Part shown: positions 7,233 through 15,456 of the stretch, in pieces
Position numbering within the stretch: the stretch's first letter is position 1
Layout of the letters: every line of letters starts with the position of its first letter
Source of the DNA: Microbacterium paludicola
GTDB lineage: Bacteria; Actinomycetota; Actinomycetes; Actinomycetales; Microbacteriaceae
Assembly (NCBI RefSeq): GCF_015235415.1
Contig: NZ_JADGLL010000015.1
Location: 1 to 64,000, forward strand
Length of the DNA: 64,000 bases
Direction: 5' to 3'
Program-made: the position numbers and the translations under genes
Notes under the pieces: model-generated
Databases searched by the model: none
What the model was told of the DNA's origin: nothing
The model's input: only the letters and a program-made list of their open reading frames with translations

Positions 7233-8753
7233 ATGCACAGCTTCTTCACCCGCCGCCCCCGCCGCCTCGCGGTCGCGGGCCTCGCCGTCGTCGCGGCGGC
7301 CCTCGCCGGCTGCACGACGGCCCCGACGACCGTCGGCCCCACGGGCGAGCCCGAGCCCCAGGCGACCCTGCGCCTGGGCATCCCGCTGACCCCCGAGAAC
7401 ATGGACATCCGCCACACGGCGGGCGTCGCGCTCGAGCAGATCCTGATCGACAACGTCTACGAGGGTCTCGTCGCCCGCACCGCCGAGAACGAGATCGTGC
7501 CGTCGCTCGCGACCGAGTACGAGGTCTCCCCCGACGGCCTGCAGTACACGTTCACGCTGAACCAGGGTGTGAAGTTCCACGGGGGCGGCGACCTCACCGC
7601 CTCCGACGTCGTCTCCAGCTACAACGCCGTCCGCGAGGACGAGGCGCTGCGCGGTCACGCCGAGCTGGCGCACGTCGTGTCGGTCGAGGCCCCGGACGAG
7701 CACACCGTCGTGCTGACGCTCGATGCCCCCGACCAGAACCTCCTCTTCTGGCTCACGGGGCCCGCGGGCCTGGTCTTCGACGAGGGCGACGAGACCGACC
7801 TGCGCACCGCCGCCAACGGCACCGGGCCCTTCCGCCTCGACGACTTCACCAAGGGCGTGGGCGCGACGCTCACGCGCTTCGACGAGTACTGGGGCGAGGC
7901 CAGCGGTGTCGCGGCCGTCGAGGTCTCGTACATCCCCGACCCCACCGCGGCCCTGAACGCGGTGCTCGACGGCAGCGTCGACGTCTTCAACCGGATCCTT
8001 CCCGAGTTCGCCCCCGAGATCGAGGGTGTGAACGGGTTCACGGTCACGCGCGGCCGCTCCACCTCCGAGGGCACGCTCGCGTTCAACAACGCCGTGGCAC
8101 CCTTCGACGACGTGCGCGTGCGCGAGGCGCTGCGCCGCGCGATCGACCACAACGCGCTCGTGGAGGCCCTCGGCGGCGGCACCGTCCTCTACGGCCCGGT
8201 GCCCGAACTCGACCCCGGCTACGAGGATCTCACCGGTGTCGCCGACTACGACCCCGAGGCGGCCCGCCAGCTGCTCGCCGACGCCGGCCAGGACGACCTG
8301 ACGCTCGAGCTGACGATCCCGAACCACTACAGCACCACGATCGCGACGTACCTCGTCTCGGCGTTCCACGACATCGGCGTGGAGCTGAAGGTCAACACCG
8401 TCGAGTTCTCCACGTGGATCGACGACGTGTACACGAACAAGGACTACCAGCTGAGCTTCGTCGAGCACGCCGAGCCCCGCGACTTCGCGAACTACGCGAA
8501 CCCGGGCTACTACTTCGGCTACGACAACCCCGAGGTGCAGGAGTTGTACGCGGAGGCGATCGCCGCCGTCGACCCGGCGGAATCGGCCGAGCTCATCGCG
8601 CAGGCGGCCCGCATCGTGTCCGAGGACCACGCGGCAGACTGGCTGTATGTGGCGGACGAGATCACGGCCGTGGGCCCCGGCGTCGAGGGCTTCCCCGTCG
8701 ACTCGACCACGTCGCGCATCGACCTCTCGGCCGTCACCCTGGCGACCGAGTGA
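7233..8753 (+). CDS. ABC transporter substrate-binding lipoprotein (family 5, peptide/nickel type)
   Basis: 506 residues. A signal peptide ends in the lipobox LAGC, so the mature protein is lipid-anchored outside the membrane. The body carries family 5 (DppA/OppA/NikA) landmarks: IDNVYEGLV, PSLATEYEVSPDGLQYTFTLNQGVKFHGG, and VREALRRAIDHNALVE. The start has a GAGAGGA ribosome site. It is followed by two permeases and two ATPases in the order expected for a Dpp/Opp transporter. The ligand cannot be told from sequence, although the upstream hydrolase points to a small peptide or ester-bearing compound. Confidence 0.92.
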   Translation: MHSFFTRRPRRLAVAGLAVVAAALAGCTTAPTTVGPTGEPEPQATLRLGIPLTPENMDIRHTAGVALEQILIDNVYEGLVARTAENEIVPSLATEYEVSPDGLQYTFTLNQGVKFHGGGDLTASDVVSSYNAVREDEALRGHAELAHVVSVEAPDEHTVVLTLDAPDQNLLFWLTGPAGLVFDEGDETDLRTAANGTGPFRLDDFTKGVGATLTRFDEYWGEASGVAAVEVSYIPDPTAALNAVLDGSVDVFNRILPEFAPEIEGVNGFTVTRGRSTSEGTLAFNNAVAPFDDVRVREALRRAIDHNALVEALGGGTVLYGPVPELDPGYEDLTGVADYDPEAARQLLADAGQDDLTLELTIPNHYSTTIATYLVSAFHDIGVELKVNTVEFSTWIDDVYTNKDYQLSFVEHAEPRDFANYANPGYYFGYDNPEVQELYAEAIAAVDPAESAELIAQAARIVSEDHAADWLYVADEITAVGPGVEGFPVDSTTSRIDLSAVTLATE

Positions 8754-8774
8754 CGCGGAACCGGTGACGCGCTC

Positions 8775-8802
8775 CGCATGATCCGCATCGCATGATCCGC
8801 TA
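8775..8802 (+). repeat. 14-nt tandem duplication at the permease start
   Basis: CGCATGATCCGC occurs at 8775-8786 and again at 8789-8800. Both copies carry ATGATCCGC, so the true start (8792) has a duplicate 14 nt upstream in another frame. The upstream ATG opens a five-codon ORF whose TGA overlaps the real ATG. Confidence 0.6.
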
Positions 8803-9742
8803 CCTGCTCACGCGGCTGGTCCTCCTCGCGGTGGGCCTGCTCCTGGCGAGCGCGCTGATCTTCACGGTGCTGCGCGTGCTTCCGGGCGACGTCGCACAGC
8901 TGATCGCGGGGACTCAGGGATCCGCCGCGCAGGTCGCCGCCATCCGGGAGCAGCTGGGCCTCGACCGGCCGCTTCCCGAGCAGTACCTGTCCTGGATCGG
9001 CGGCGTGCTGACCGGTGACCTGGGCTCGTCCCTCCTGACAGGTGCCCCGGTCGCCGATCAGCTGTGGCAGAAGGCCCAGGTCACGGTGCCGCTCGGCATC
9101 CTGTCGATGCTCGTCGCGCTGCTGATTGCGGTGCCCTTCGGCGTGCTCTCGGCCGTGCGTCGCGGCCGCGCCGACGGCACCGCCCTCAGCGTCGCCTCGC
9201 AGGCTCTCGCCGCGGTGCCGGTGGTGTGGGCGGGGATGATGCTCGCCGTGCTGTTCGCGGTCGTGCTGGGCTGGCTTCCCGCCCAGGGGTTCCCGCGATC
9301 CGGCTGGCGCACCCCCGACCTCGCGCTGCGCTCGCTCATCCTTCCCGCGCTGACGATCGGCATCGTCGAGGGGGCGATGCTGATGCGGTTCGTCCGCAGC
9401 GCGACGCTGCAGGCGATCGGGCAGGACTTCGTCCGCACGGGAGCCGCGAAGGGGCTCACCCGCACCCAGTCGCTCATCCGGCACGGTCTTCCCTCGGTCG
9501 GTCTGTCCATCGTCACGGTCCTGGGGCTTCAGGTGGCGGGAATCGTGGTCGGCGCGGTCGTGATCGAGCAGGTGTTCAACCTGCCGGGGATCGGCCGGAT
9601 GCTGGCGACGGACGTCGGAGCCCGGGATCTGATGATGGTGCAGGGCGAGCTGCTCGTGCTCACCGGCCTCGTGCTGCTCATCGGCTTCGTCGTCGACCTC
9701 GTCCACCACGCGATCGACCCCCGGCAGCGGGAGGCGGCATGA
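8792..9742 (+). CDS. ABC transporter permease (DppB type)
   Basis: 316 residues beginning MIRYLLTRLVLLAVGLLLAS, the standard first helix of DppB/OppB/NikB permeases, followed by VLRVLPGDVA. The cytoplasmic EAA loop lies around DFVRTGAAKGLTRTQSLIRH. About six transmembrane helices are seen. It forms the membrane channel with the next permease, and its TGA overlaps that gene's ATG (ATGA). The start codon lies in a 14-nt tandem duplication. Confidence 0.92.
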   Translation: MIRYLLTRLVLLAVGLLLASALIFTVLRVLPGDVAQLIAGTQGSAAQVAAIREQLGLDRPLPEQYLSWIGGVLTGDLGSSLLTGAPVADQLWQKAQVTVPLGILSMLVALLIAVPFGVLSAVRRGRADGTALSVASQALAAVPVVWAGMMLAVLFAVVLGWLPAQGFPRSGWRTPDLALRSLILPALTIGIVEGAMLMRFVRSATLQAIGQDFVRTGAAKGLTRTQSLIRHGLPSVGLSIVTVLGLQVAGIVVGAVVIEQVFNLPGIGRMLATDVGARDLMMVQGELLVLTGLVLLIGFVVDLVHHAIDPRQREAA

Positions 9743-10626
9743 ACACGCTCTCCCGCCTGTGGCGCCTGTCGACCGGCCGGTTCGGCCTGATCGCCGTCGC
9801 CGTCATCGGCATCACCGCGATCGCCTCCCTGTTCTGGACGCCCTTCGATCCGAGGAGCGTCGACATCGCCGCGCGCTGGGGGATGCCCGGCTGGCCGCAC
9901 CTGCTCGGCACCGACGGAACGGGTCGCGACATCCTGAGCCTGCTGATGGTCGGCGCGCGCACGACGATCCTCGTCGCGGTCGGCGCCGGGCTCGTCGCGA
10001 CGGCCGTCGGCATCCTGCTCGCCGCGCTCGGCGCGCTGACCCCGCGCTGGACGCGCGAGGCGGTCGCCGTGCTCATCGACATCCTGATCGCCTTCCCCGT
10101 CCTGCTGATCGCCATGATGATCTCCTCGGTCTGGGGCGGATCGCTCTGGGTCGTCGTGTGGTCGGTGGGCATCGGGTTCGGCGTCAGCATCGCGCGCGTG
10201 ACGCGCCCCGAGCTGCGGCGCGTGCGCGGCAGCGACTACGTGCTCGCGGGGCAGGCGTCCGGGCTGACCGCGCTGCAGAACCTGCGCACCCATCTGCTCC
10301 CCAACGTGGCGCCCGTGTTCATCGTGCAGCTGTCGTGGTCGATGGCGGTCGCCGTGCTCGCCGAGGCCGGGCTGTCCTACCTCGGCTTCGGCGCATCCGT
10401 GACGTCGCCGTCGTGGGGGCTGCTGCTCGCCGAGCTGCAGCAGTACCTGCAGATCCACCCGCTCTCGGTGGTGTGGCCGGGCCTGGCGATCACGCTCACG
10501 GTGCTCGCCCTCAACCTGCTCGGCGACGCGCTGCGGGAGGCGACGGATCCGACCCTCCGCGGCCGCGACGCGGCCCCGCACGGCCCCCGCGCGATCCCCC
10601 ACACGACGCCGGGGGTGGTCGCATGA
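9739..10626 (+). CDS. ABC transporter permease (DppC type)
   Basis: 295 residues. Family signs are the N-terminal helix, LLGTDGTGRDILSLLMVGART (the LGTDxxGRD motif of DppC/OppC) and the EAA loop near DYVLAGQASGLTALQNLRTHLLPN. It overlaps the previous permease by 4 nt. Its own stop overlaps the ATG of a 21-codon micro-ORF that leads into the next ATPase gene. The two permeases should form a heterodimeric channel. Confidence 0.92.
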   Translation: MNTLSRLWRLSTGRFGLIAVAVIGITAIASLFWTPFDPRSVDIAARWGMPGWPHLLGTDGTGRDILSLLMVGARTTILVAVGAGLVATAVGILLAALGALTPRWTREAVAVLIDILIAFPVLLIAMMISSVWGGSLWVVVWSVGIGFGVSIARVTRPELRRVRGSDYVLAGQASGLTALQNLRTHLLPNVAPVFIVQLSWSMAVAVLAEAGLSYLGFGASVTSPSWGLLLAELQQYLQIHPLSVVWPGLAITLTVLALNLLGDALREATDPTLRGRDAAPHGPRAIPHTTPGVVA

Positions 10627-10688
10627 TGCGGTGCCGGAGGCTCCTCATTGCATGCGATGTACTGAGCGAGCGGAGCGAGTCGAAGTGA
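10623..10688 (+). CDS. Micro-ORF ending in LSERSESK that bridges two transporter genes
   Basis: A 21-codon frame. Its ATG overlaps the permease stop (ATGA at 10623-10626) and its TGA overlaps the GTG start of the next gene (GTGA at 10685-10688). The last 8 residues, LSERSESK, come from a 27-nt repeat that also forms the end of the micro-ORF before rsgA. Whether the peptide itself has a function is unknown; the arrangement more likely maintains [13 protein letters not shown] coupling across an inserted repeat. A second in-frame ATG follows directly at 10626. Confidence 0.4.
   Translation: MMRCRRLLIACDVLSERSESK
10662..10688 (+). repeat. Dispersed 27-nt repeat, copy 1 (SERSESK type)
   Basis: Identical over 27 nt to 51877-51903. 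It starts CTGAGCGAGCGGAG and ends GAGTCGAAGTGA. It contains GGAG 9 nt before the GTG start of the ATPase gene, so it provides the ribosome site, the start codon and the stop of the micro-ORF. Related to the cluster at 20271-20509. Confidence 0.85.
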
Positions 10689-11482
10689 CGCTCGAGGTGC
10701 AGGATCTCGCGATCGAGATCGGCGGCCGCCGCGTCGTCGACGGGATCTCCTTCGCCGTGCCGGACGGAGCCCGCGTCGGGCTGATCGGCGAGTCGGGATC
10801 GGGCAAGTCCCTCACCGCGCTCGCGATCCTCGGCCTCCTCCCCGACGGCGCGACCGCGCACGGAAGCATCCGGTGGAACGGGCGCGAGCTGATCGGATTG
10901 CGCGACCGCGAGCTCGCGACCCTCCGCGGCGACGAGCTCGGCATCGTGTTCCAGGAGCCGCAGACCGCGCTCAACCCGATCCGGACGGTCGGCCGTCAGA
11001 TCGCCGAGTCGGTGCGGATCCACCGCGACGTCTCCCGCGCGGAGGCGCGCCGCATCGCCGTGACGGAGGCCCGGCGGGTGCGGCTTCCCGACCCCGAGAC
11101 GATCGTGCGACGCTACCCGCACCAGCTCTCGGGCGGGCAGCGTCAGCGCGTCGCGATCGCGATGGCCCTCGCCTGCGAGCCCCGCCTGCTGATCGCGGAC
11201 GAGCCGACGACGGCGCTCGACGTCACCATCCAGGCCGAGATCCTGCAGCTGCTGCTGGGGCTCGTCGCCGACAGCGGGATGTCGCTGGTCTTCATCACGC
11301 ACGACCTCGCCGTGCTGTCGCAGGTCGCGACGCACGGGGTCGTGCTGGAACACGGTCGCGTCGTCGAGGAGGGACCGGTCGCGCAGCTGCTGTCGGCACC
11401 CGCCCATCCCGTGACGCAGGGCCTGCTGCGCGACGCGACCGCGACGCTCTGGCGGCCGTCGTCGGGAGGGGCTCCGTCATGA
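10685..11482 (+). CDS. ABC transporter ATP-binding protein (DppD type)
   Basis: 265 residues from the GTG at 10685. Walker A is GESGSGKS, the signature [16 protein letters not shown], and Walker [13 protein letters not shown], followed by a switch His in VFITHDL. An upstream in-frame GTG at 10631 would add residues encoded by the repeat and was rejected because the true domain starts at [13 protein letters not shown]. The start and ribosome site lie inside the dispersed repeat. It pairs with the next ATPase to power the two permeases. Confidence 0.9.
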   Translation: MTLEVQDLAIEIGGRRVVDGISFAVPDGARVGLIGESGSGKSLTALAILGLLPDGATAHGSIRWNGRELIGLRDRELATLRGDELGIVFQEPQTALNPIRTVGRQIAESVRIHRDVSRAEARRIAVTEARRVRLPDPETIVRRYPHQLSGGQRQRVAIAMALACEPRLLIADEPTTALDVTIQAEILQLLLGLVADSGMSLVFITHDLAVLSQVATHGVVLEHGRVVEEGPVAQLLSAPAHPVTQGLLRDATATLWRPSSGGAPS

Positions 11483-12267
11483 GCGAACCGCTGATCCGCG
11501 CGCGCGGGGTGAGCCGCCGCTACCTGCTCCCCCGCGAGACGCTGTTCTCGCCGCGCCGCGAGAACGTCGCCCTCACCCCGACCGACCTCGACGTCGCCGA
11601 GGGGTCGGCGCTGGGCGTCATCGGCGAATCCGGATCGGGCAAGTCCACGCTCATCCGGCTGCTGCTGGGCCTCGACCGGCCCACCACCGGCACCGTCGAG
11701 TTCGACGGGCGGTCGGTGGACGCGGCGGCGTCGGCCCGCTCGCTTCACTGGCTGCGGCGCGAGACCGGCATCGTGTTCCAGGATCCGTACGCCTCGCTGG
11801 ATCCGCGGATGACGGTCGAGCGGATCGTCGCCGAGCCTCTCTGGGCCCTCGGCGTCGACGGCGACCACGCGGCACGGGTGCGCGAGGTGCTCGCCGACGT
11901 GGGCCTCGAACCCGAGATGGCGTCGCGGTACCCGCACGAGTTCTCGGGCGGGCAGCGCCAGCGCATCGCGCTCGCCCGGGCGATCGCGCACCGCCCGCGC
12001 GTGCTCGTGGGCGACGAGCCCCTCTCGGCGCTCGACGTCACCGTGCGCGCCCAGATCCTCGAGCTGCTCGCCGGGCTGCGTGCGCGCGACGGGCTCACCC
12101 TTGTGCTCGTGTCGCACGACATCGGCGTGGTCCAGAGCCTGTGCGACACGGTCGCCGTCATGAAGGACGGCGCCGTCGTCGAACACGGCACGACCTCGGA
12201 TGTGCTGCTGCGACCCCAGCACGACTACACGCGGCGCCTGCTCGCCGCGATCCCCACGATCGGCTGA
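11479..12267 (+). CDS. ABC transporter ATP-binding protein (DppF type)
   Basis: 262 residues, overlapping the previous gene by 4 nt (ATGA). Walker [10 protein letters not shown], signature [16 protein letters not shown] and Walker [13 protein letters not shown] are intact, and the N-terminal [15 protein letters not shown] insert matches DppF/OppF proteins. It is the last gene of the hydrolase-transporter operon; the next gene is convergent 28 nt later. Confidence 0.92.
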   Translation: MSEPLIRARGVSRRYLLPRETLFSPRRENVALTPTDLDVAEGSALGVIGESGSGKSTLIRLLLGLDRPTTGTVEFDGRSVDAAASARSLHWLRRETGIVFQDPYASLDPRMTVERIVAEPLWALGVDGDHAARVREVLADVGLEPEMASRYPHEFSGGQRQRIALARAIAHRPRVLVGDEPLSALDVTVRAQILELLAGLRARDGLTLVLVSHDIGVVQSLCDTVAVMKDGAVVEHGTTSDVLLRPQHDYTRRLLAAIPTIG

Positions 12268-12295
12268 GCGCCCTGAGGCACGGACCGGATCCGAG

Positions 12296-13264
12296 CTAGG
12301 CCCGCGCCCTCAGCTGCTCGATCGCCTCGAGCTCGTCGGGAGCCAGCGGACCACGCGCCTCCGCCGCGAGGCAGGCCTCGAGCTCGGCGCGGTTCTTGAC
12401 GCCGAGCACGACCGTCGCGATCCCCGGCGCGGTGAGCGCCCAGCGGTGCGCGAGGTCCTCGGGCGTCTGCCCGAGCTCTGCGGCCAGCGCCCGGAAGCCC
12501 GCGGCGCGCGCGAAGTCCCGGGCCACGGTGCTGTCCGGCTCGACGGCGCGGTCGATGCCGCTCGTCAGCGCTCCCGCGGCGACCGCCCGGATGCCGACCA
12601 CCGGCACGCCGGCCGCGCCGGCCGCCTCGACGGCCTCCTCCTGCGCCGGCCGCGGCTCGTCGCCGAACATCCACATGTCGCCCGCGAGATCCAGCGCGTT
12701 GACCGCGAGCTGCACCGCATCGGGCCGCTCCTACGCGGCGAGCGCGGCCTGAACGGCATCCGGGTGGCCATGCCCGGTGATGCCCCAGGCTCGGATGGTG
12801 CCCGCGTCGCGCAGCCGGATGAGCTCGGGCACAACGAGCTCGGCGCACCGATCCCAGCCGATCATGTTGTTCGTCGGCTCGGAGGCCCCGGGGCGCCGCA
12901 GCTGGCTGTGCACAAGCAGCAGGTCGAGGTGTTCGAGGCCGAGGCGCTCGAGGCTGGCGGTGAGGCTCTCGCCGATGCGCGCCACCGGATCGGCCACCTC
13001 GTCGTCGGGAACCTGCACCTTGGTTGTGACGAGCGGGGGCGAGCCGCGCCACGTGCGCAGGGCCTCGCCCACCACCACCTCGGATTCGCTGCCGGGGCCG
13101 TAGCTCGGCGCGACGTCGAGGTGGGTGATGCCGCCGTCGAGCGCGGCGTGCACGGTGGCGATCGCCTCGGCGCGATCCGTCGCGCCCCAGACGCCGCCGA
13201 TCCCGCCGCCGCCGAGCGACAGCGCGCTGACCGTTCCCAACCGTCCGAACGGGCGTGTCTCCAT
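12296..13264 (-). pseudogene. Aldo/keto reductase interrupted by an in-frame amber codon
   Basis: The reading frame from the ATG at 13264 gives 177 residues with all four AKR catalytic positions visible (HLDVAPSYG for Asp and Tyr, TTKVQV for Lys, LLLVHS for His) and then meets TAG at 12731-12733. The same frame continues directly with the rest of the barrel, including VPVVGIRAVAAGALTSGI, to a normal stop at 12296. One base change from GAG, CAG, TCG or TGG would explain it. The full product would be about 322 residues, similar to D-threo-aldose or pyridoxal 4-dehydrogenase-like AKRs. Read-through, a recent nonsense mutation or a sequencing error all fit. Divergent from the MocR gene. Confidence 0.85.
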
Positions 13265-13326
13265 AAGTCCTCCTGACCGTCCCGGCCCGCGACCGCGGGC
13301 CTCTGCGCATCCACTCTCGTCCGCCA

Positions 13327-13346
13327 TGGACTGGGGCAACAGACCA
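13327..13346. promoter_or_regulatory. Operator candidate TGGACTG-N6-CAGACCA
   Basis: A 7-6-7 inverted repeat with one mismatch, located 10 nt upstream of the TATAAT box of the MocR gene and between the two divergent genes. A MocR regulator could bind here to control itself and the reductase (inference). Confidence 0.45.
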
Positions 13347-13356
13347 ATCGGGCCTC

Positions 13357-13362
13357 TATAAT
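13357..13362 (+). promoter_or_regulatory. -10 element (TATAAT) of the MocR gene, leaderless
   Basis: A perfect TATAAT, rare in this GC-rich window, 7 nt before the ATG at 13370. Confidence 0.75.
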
Positions 13363-13369
13363 CCGGACC

Positions 13370-14755
13370 ATGAGCACGGCGGGCCAGGTGGATATCGGCC
13401 TGTTCCTGGACCTGGAGAGCCGGAACGGGCCGCGTCACCAGCGCGCCGCGGCCGCGGTTCGCGACGCCATCCGCGCCGGCCGCCTTGCCCCCGGCGAACG
13501 ACTGCCCGCCTCCCGCGCGCTTGCCGCCGACCTCGGCGTCTCGCGATGGGTCGTGGTCGAGGCATATGAGCAGCTCACGGCAGAGGGCTACCTCGAGGCG
13601 AGGCGCGGTGCCGGCACCACGGTTGCTCGCGCGGCCGCGGCGCAGGCGGGACCACGGGATGACCTCCCCTCCGTGCCGCCCGGCGGCAAGCAGCCGCACC
13701 TCGACCTGAGACCGGGCCAGCCGGATCTCTCCGCGTTCCCGCGATCCGCCTGGCAGCGCGCCTACGTCGCCGCGGCACGATCCGCAGCCACCGACGAGCT
13801 CGGGTACCCGGCCGCCGCCGGCATGCCGACCCTGCGGCGCACGATCGCCCACTATCTCCGCCGCGTGCGCGGCATCAGTGCGAGCCCGGATGAGGTGGTG
13901 ATCACCCTCGGCACCGCGACCGGTGTGAGGCTGCTCGCGCGCGCCCTCGTCGCACGGGGAGCCTCCGAGCTGGTCGTCGAAGAGCCAGGGTGGCAGGTGC
14001 TGCCCTCGGTCGCCCGCGACTGCGGGCTGAGGATCACACCCCGGGCCGTGGACGAGGAGGGGCTGGTGGTCGAGGGGCTCCCCGGCGCCGACGCCGCGCT
14101 GGTCACGCCCGCCCACCAGTTCCCGTCCGGGGCGGCGATGTCACCGGAGAGGCGGCGGGGACTCCTCGCCTGGGCGTCGGCGCGGGGAGCGTTTGTGATC
14201 GAGGACGACTACGACGCCGAGTTCCGCTACGACCGCCGCCCGGTCGGCGCCCTCGCCGGTCTTGATCGTCGTCGCGTCGCCTACCTCGGCTCGGTCAGCA
14301 AGACCCTCGCTCCCGGGCTCCGCCTCGGCTGGCTGGTAGCCCCGCCCGAGCTGCGTCCGGCGCTCGACGTGGTGCTTCCGCTGCATGCGCTGCCGTCCGC
14401 GCTGGATCAGCTCGCCCTCGCACGGCTGATGGAGTCCGGCGCGTACGACCGGCACCTCCGCACGATGCGCCACAGATACCGCGAGCGCCGCGACGCGCTG
14501 GTGGCGGCGCTGCGTCGCGAATCGCCCGGGACCGTCGTCGGCGGGATCGCGGCGGGTCTTCATCTGTCGCTTCCGCTGGGCGACCCCGGGAGGGCTCAGG
14601 AGGTCGCCGCCTCCCTGGCCCGAGCCGGGGTGCTCGTCGCCGGCCCGGAGCGCTACTCGAGCACGTCGACCGGTGCGATCGTGCTCAGCTACGCCCGGCT
14701 CCCCGTCGAACGCGCGCCGGAGGCGGCCCGCCTCATCGCCCGATCCCTGCGCTGA
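13370..14755 (+). CDS. MocR/PdxR-type transcriptional regulator (GntR helix-turn-helix plus aminotransferase domain)
   Basis: 461 residues, normal for MocR proteins. Residues about 10-75 form the winged helix (LPASRALAADLGVSRWVVVE, YEQLTAEGYL). From about 100 on is a class I aminotransferase-like domain with the PLP lysine in SVSKTLAPGLRLGW and IEDDYDAEFRYD. Such proteins sense pyridoxal phosphate or amino compounds and usually regulate the divergent gene. Here that gene is an aldo/keto reductase, so a vitamin B6 or amine-related target is plausible but not shown. Convergent with the DUF4190 gene. Confidence 0.9.
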   Translation: MSTAGQVDIGLFLDLESRNGPRHQRAAAAVRDAIRAGRLAPGERLPASRALAADLGVSRWVVVEAYEQLTAEGYLEARRGAGTTVARAAAAQAGPRDDLPSVPPGGKQPHLDLRPGQPDLSAFPRSAWQRAYVAAARSAATDELGYPAAAGMPTLRRTIAHYLRRVRGISASPDEVVITLGTATGVRLLARALVARGASELVVEEPGWQVLPSVARDCGLRITPRAVDEEGLVVEGLPGADAALVTPAHQFPSGAAMSPERRRGLLAWASARGAFVIEDDYDAEFRYDRRPVGALAGLDRRRVAYLGSVSKTLAPGLRLGWLVAPPELRPALDVVLPLHALPSALDQLALARLMESGAYDRHLRTMRHRYRERRDALVAALRRESPGTVVGGIAAGLHLSLPLGDPGRAQEVAASLARAGVLVAGPERYSSTSTGAIVLSYARLPVERAPEAARLIARSLR

Positions 14756-14780
14756 CTCGCTCCGCCGACGGCGCCGATGC

Positions 14781-15209
14781 TCAGCTGAGGCTGCCGGCGC
14801 TCCCCACGGCTGCGAGGAAGAACGCCCCGAGAACCACAGCGAACACGAGGAAGAGCAGGGTGAGCACAAGGAAGATGTAGCCGAGCACAAGACCCGTGAT
14901 CGCCATCCCCTTGCCGCCGAGGCCGTCGCGCCGGATCTGGCCGAGCGCGACGTGACCGAAGATGACCGCCGCGAGCGGGAGCAGCGGCGTGAACCAGCCG
15001 ATGACGGGAATCCACGAGACGAAGACCGGGAAGAACGACAGGATCCCGAGGATCATCGCCGTGATCGCCGTCCCGCTGTTGCGGGGTCCGGCGGGCACGA
15101 GGTAGGCCGGGGCGTACACCTGCATCGGCTGCGACGGCGCATACTGCGGCTGCGTCGGCGGCTGCAGCGACTGCGGCTGATGCTGCGTCGGCTGATCCGG
15201 ATACGTCAT
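14781..15209 (-). CDS. DUF4190-type small membrane protein
   Basis: 142 residues. An N-terminal Pro/Gln/Tyr-rich cytoplasmic segment (about 1-40) is followed by TAITAMILGILSFF, a Pro/Gly turn and further helices, with GHVALGQIRRDGLGGKGMAITGLVLGY between them. That GxxALxxIRRxGxxGxGxAxxGLxxG pattern is the DUF4190 signature. Function unknown; these proteins are common in actinobacteria, sometimes near secretion or cell-envelope genes. No partner is evident here. Confidence 0.85.
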   Translation of the reverse strand: MTYPDQPTQHQPQSLQPPTQPQYAPSQPMQVYAPAYLVPAGPRNSGTAITAMILGILSFFPVFVSWIPVIGWFTPLLPLAAVIFGHVALGQIRRDGLGGKGMAITGLVLGYIFLVLTLLFLVFAVVLGAFFLAAVGSAGSLS

Positions 15210-15316
15210 GCAGCTCCCCCTCGGTCTGCGCTGTGCGCGGTGCGCTCTGAGCGTAGCGGTCCGACAGGAGGCGAGGGACCGCGGCGCATTCCCGCACCGC
15301 GCCGCGTGCGACGGAC

Positions 15317-15349
15317 CTTCACAGCTCGTTCACCTTCGGGCCACCGTCA
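15317..15349 (+). promoter_or_regulatory. PHO box candidate (tandem 11-nt repeats)
   Basis: Three consecutive 11-nt units start CTTCAC, GTTCACC and GGCCACC. The first two match the GTTCACC direct-repeat PHO box bound by PhoP/RegX3-type regulators in actinobacteria; the third is weaker. The site lies 108 nt upstream of the phnD-like start, and a TATGTT that could act as -10 is at 15377. It supports induction by phosphate limitation. Confidence 0.6.
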
Positions 15350-15456
15350 CGACAGGCGGATGGGGAGCGGTCCCCCTATGTTGCCGGAGTCGGCCATACA
15401 GCTCGACTTGTCCCGGGCCGGCATCCTCCTGCATTCCACATACCCGGAAGGTACTC

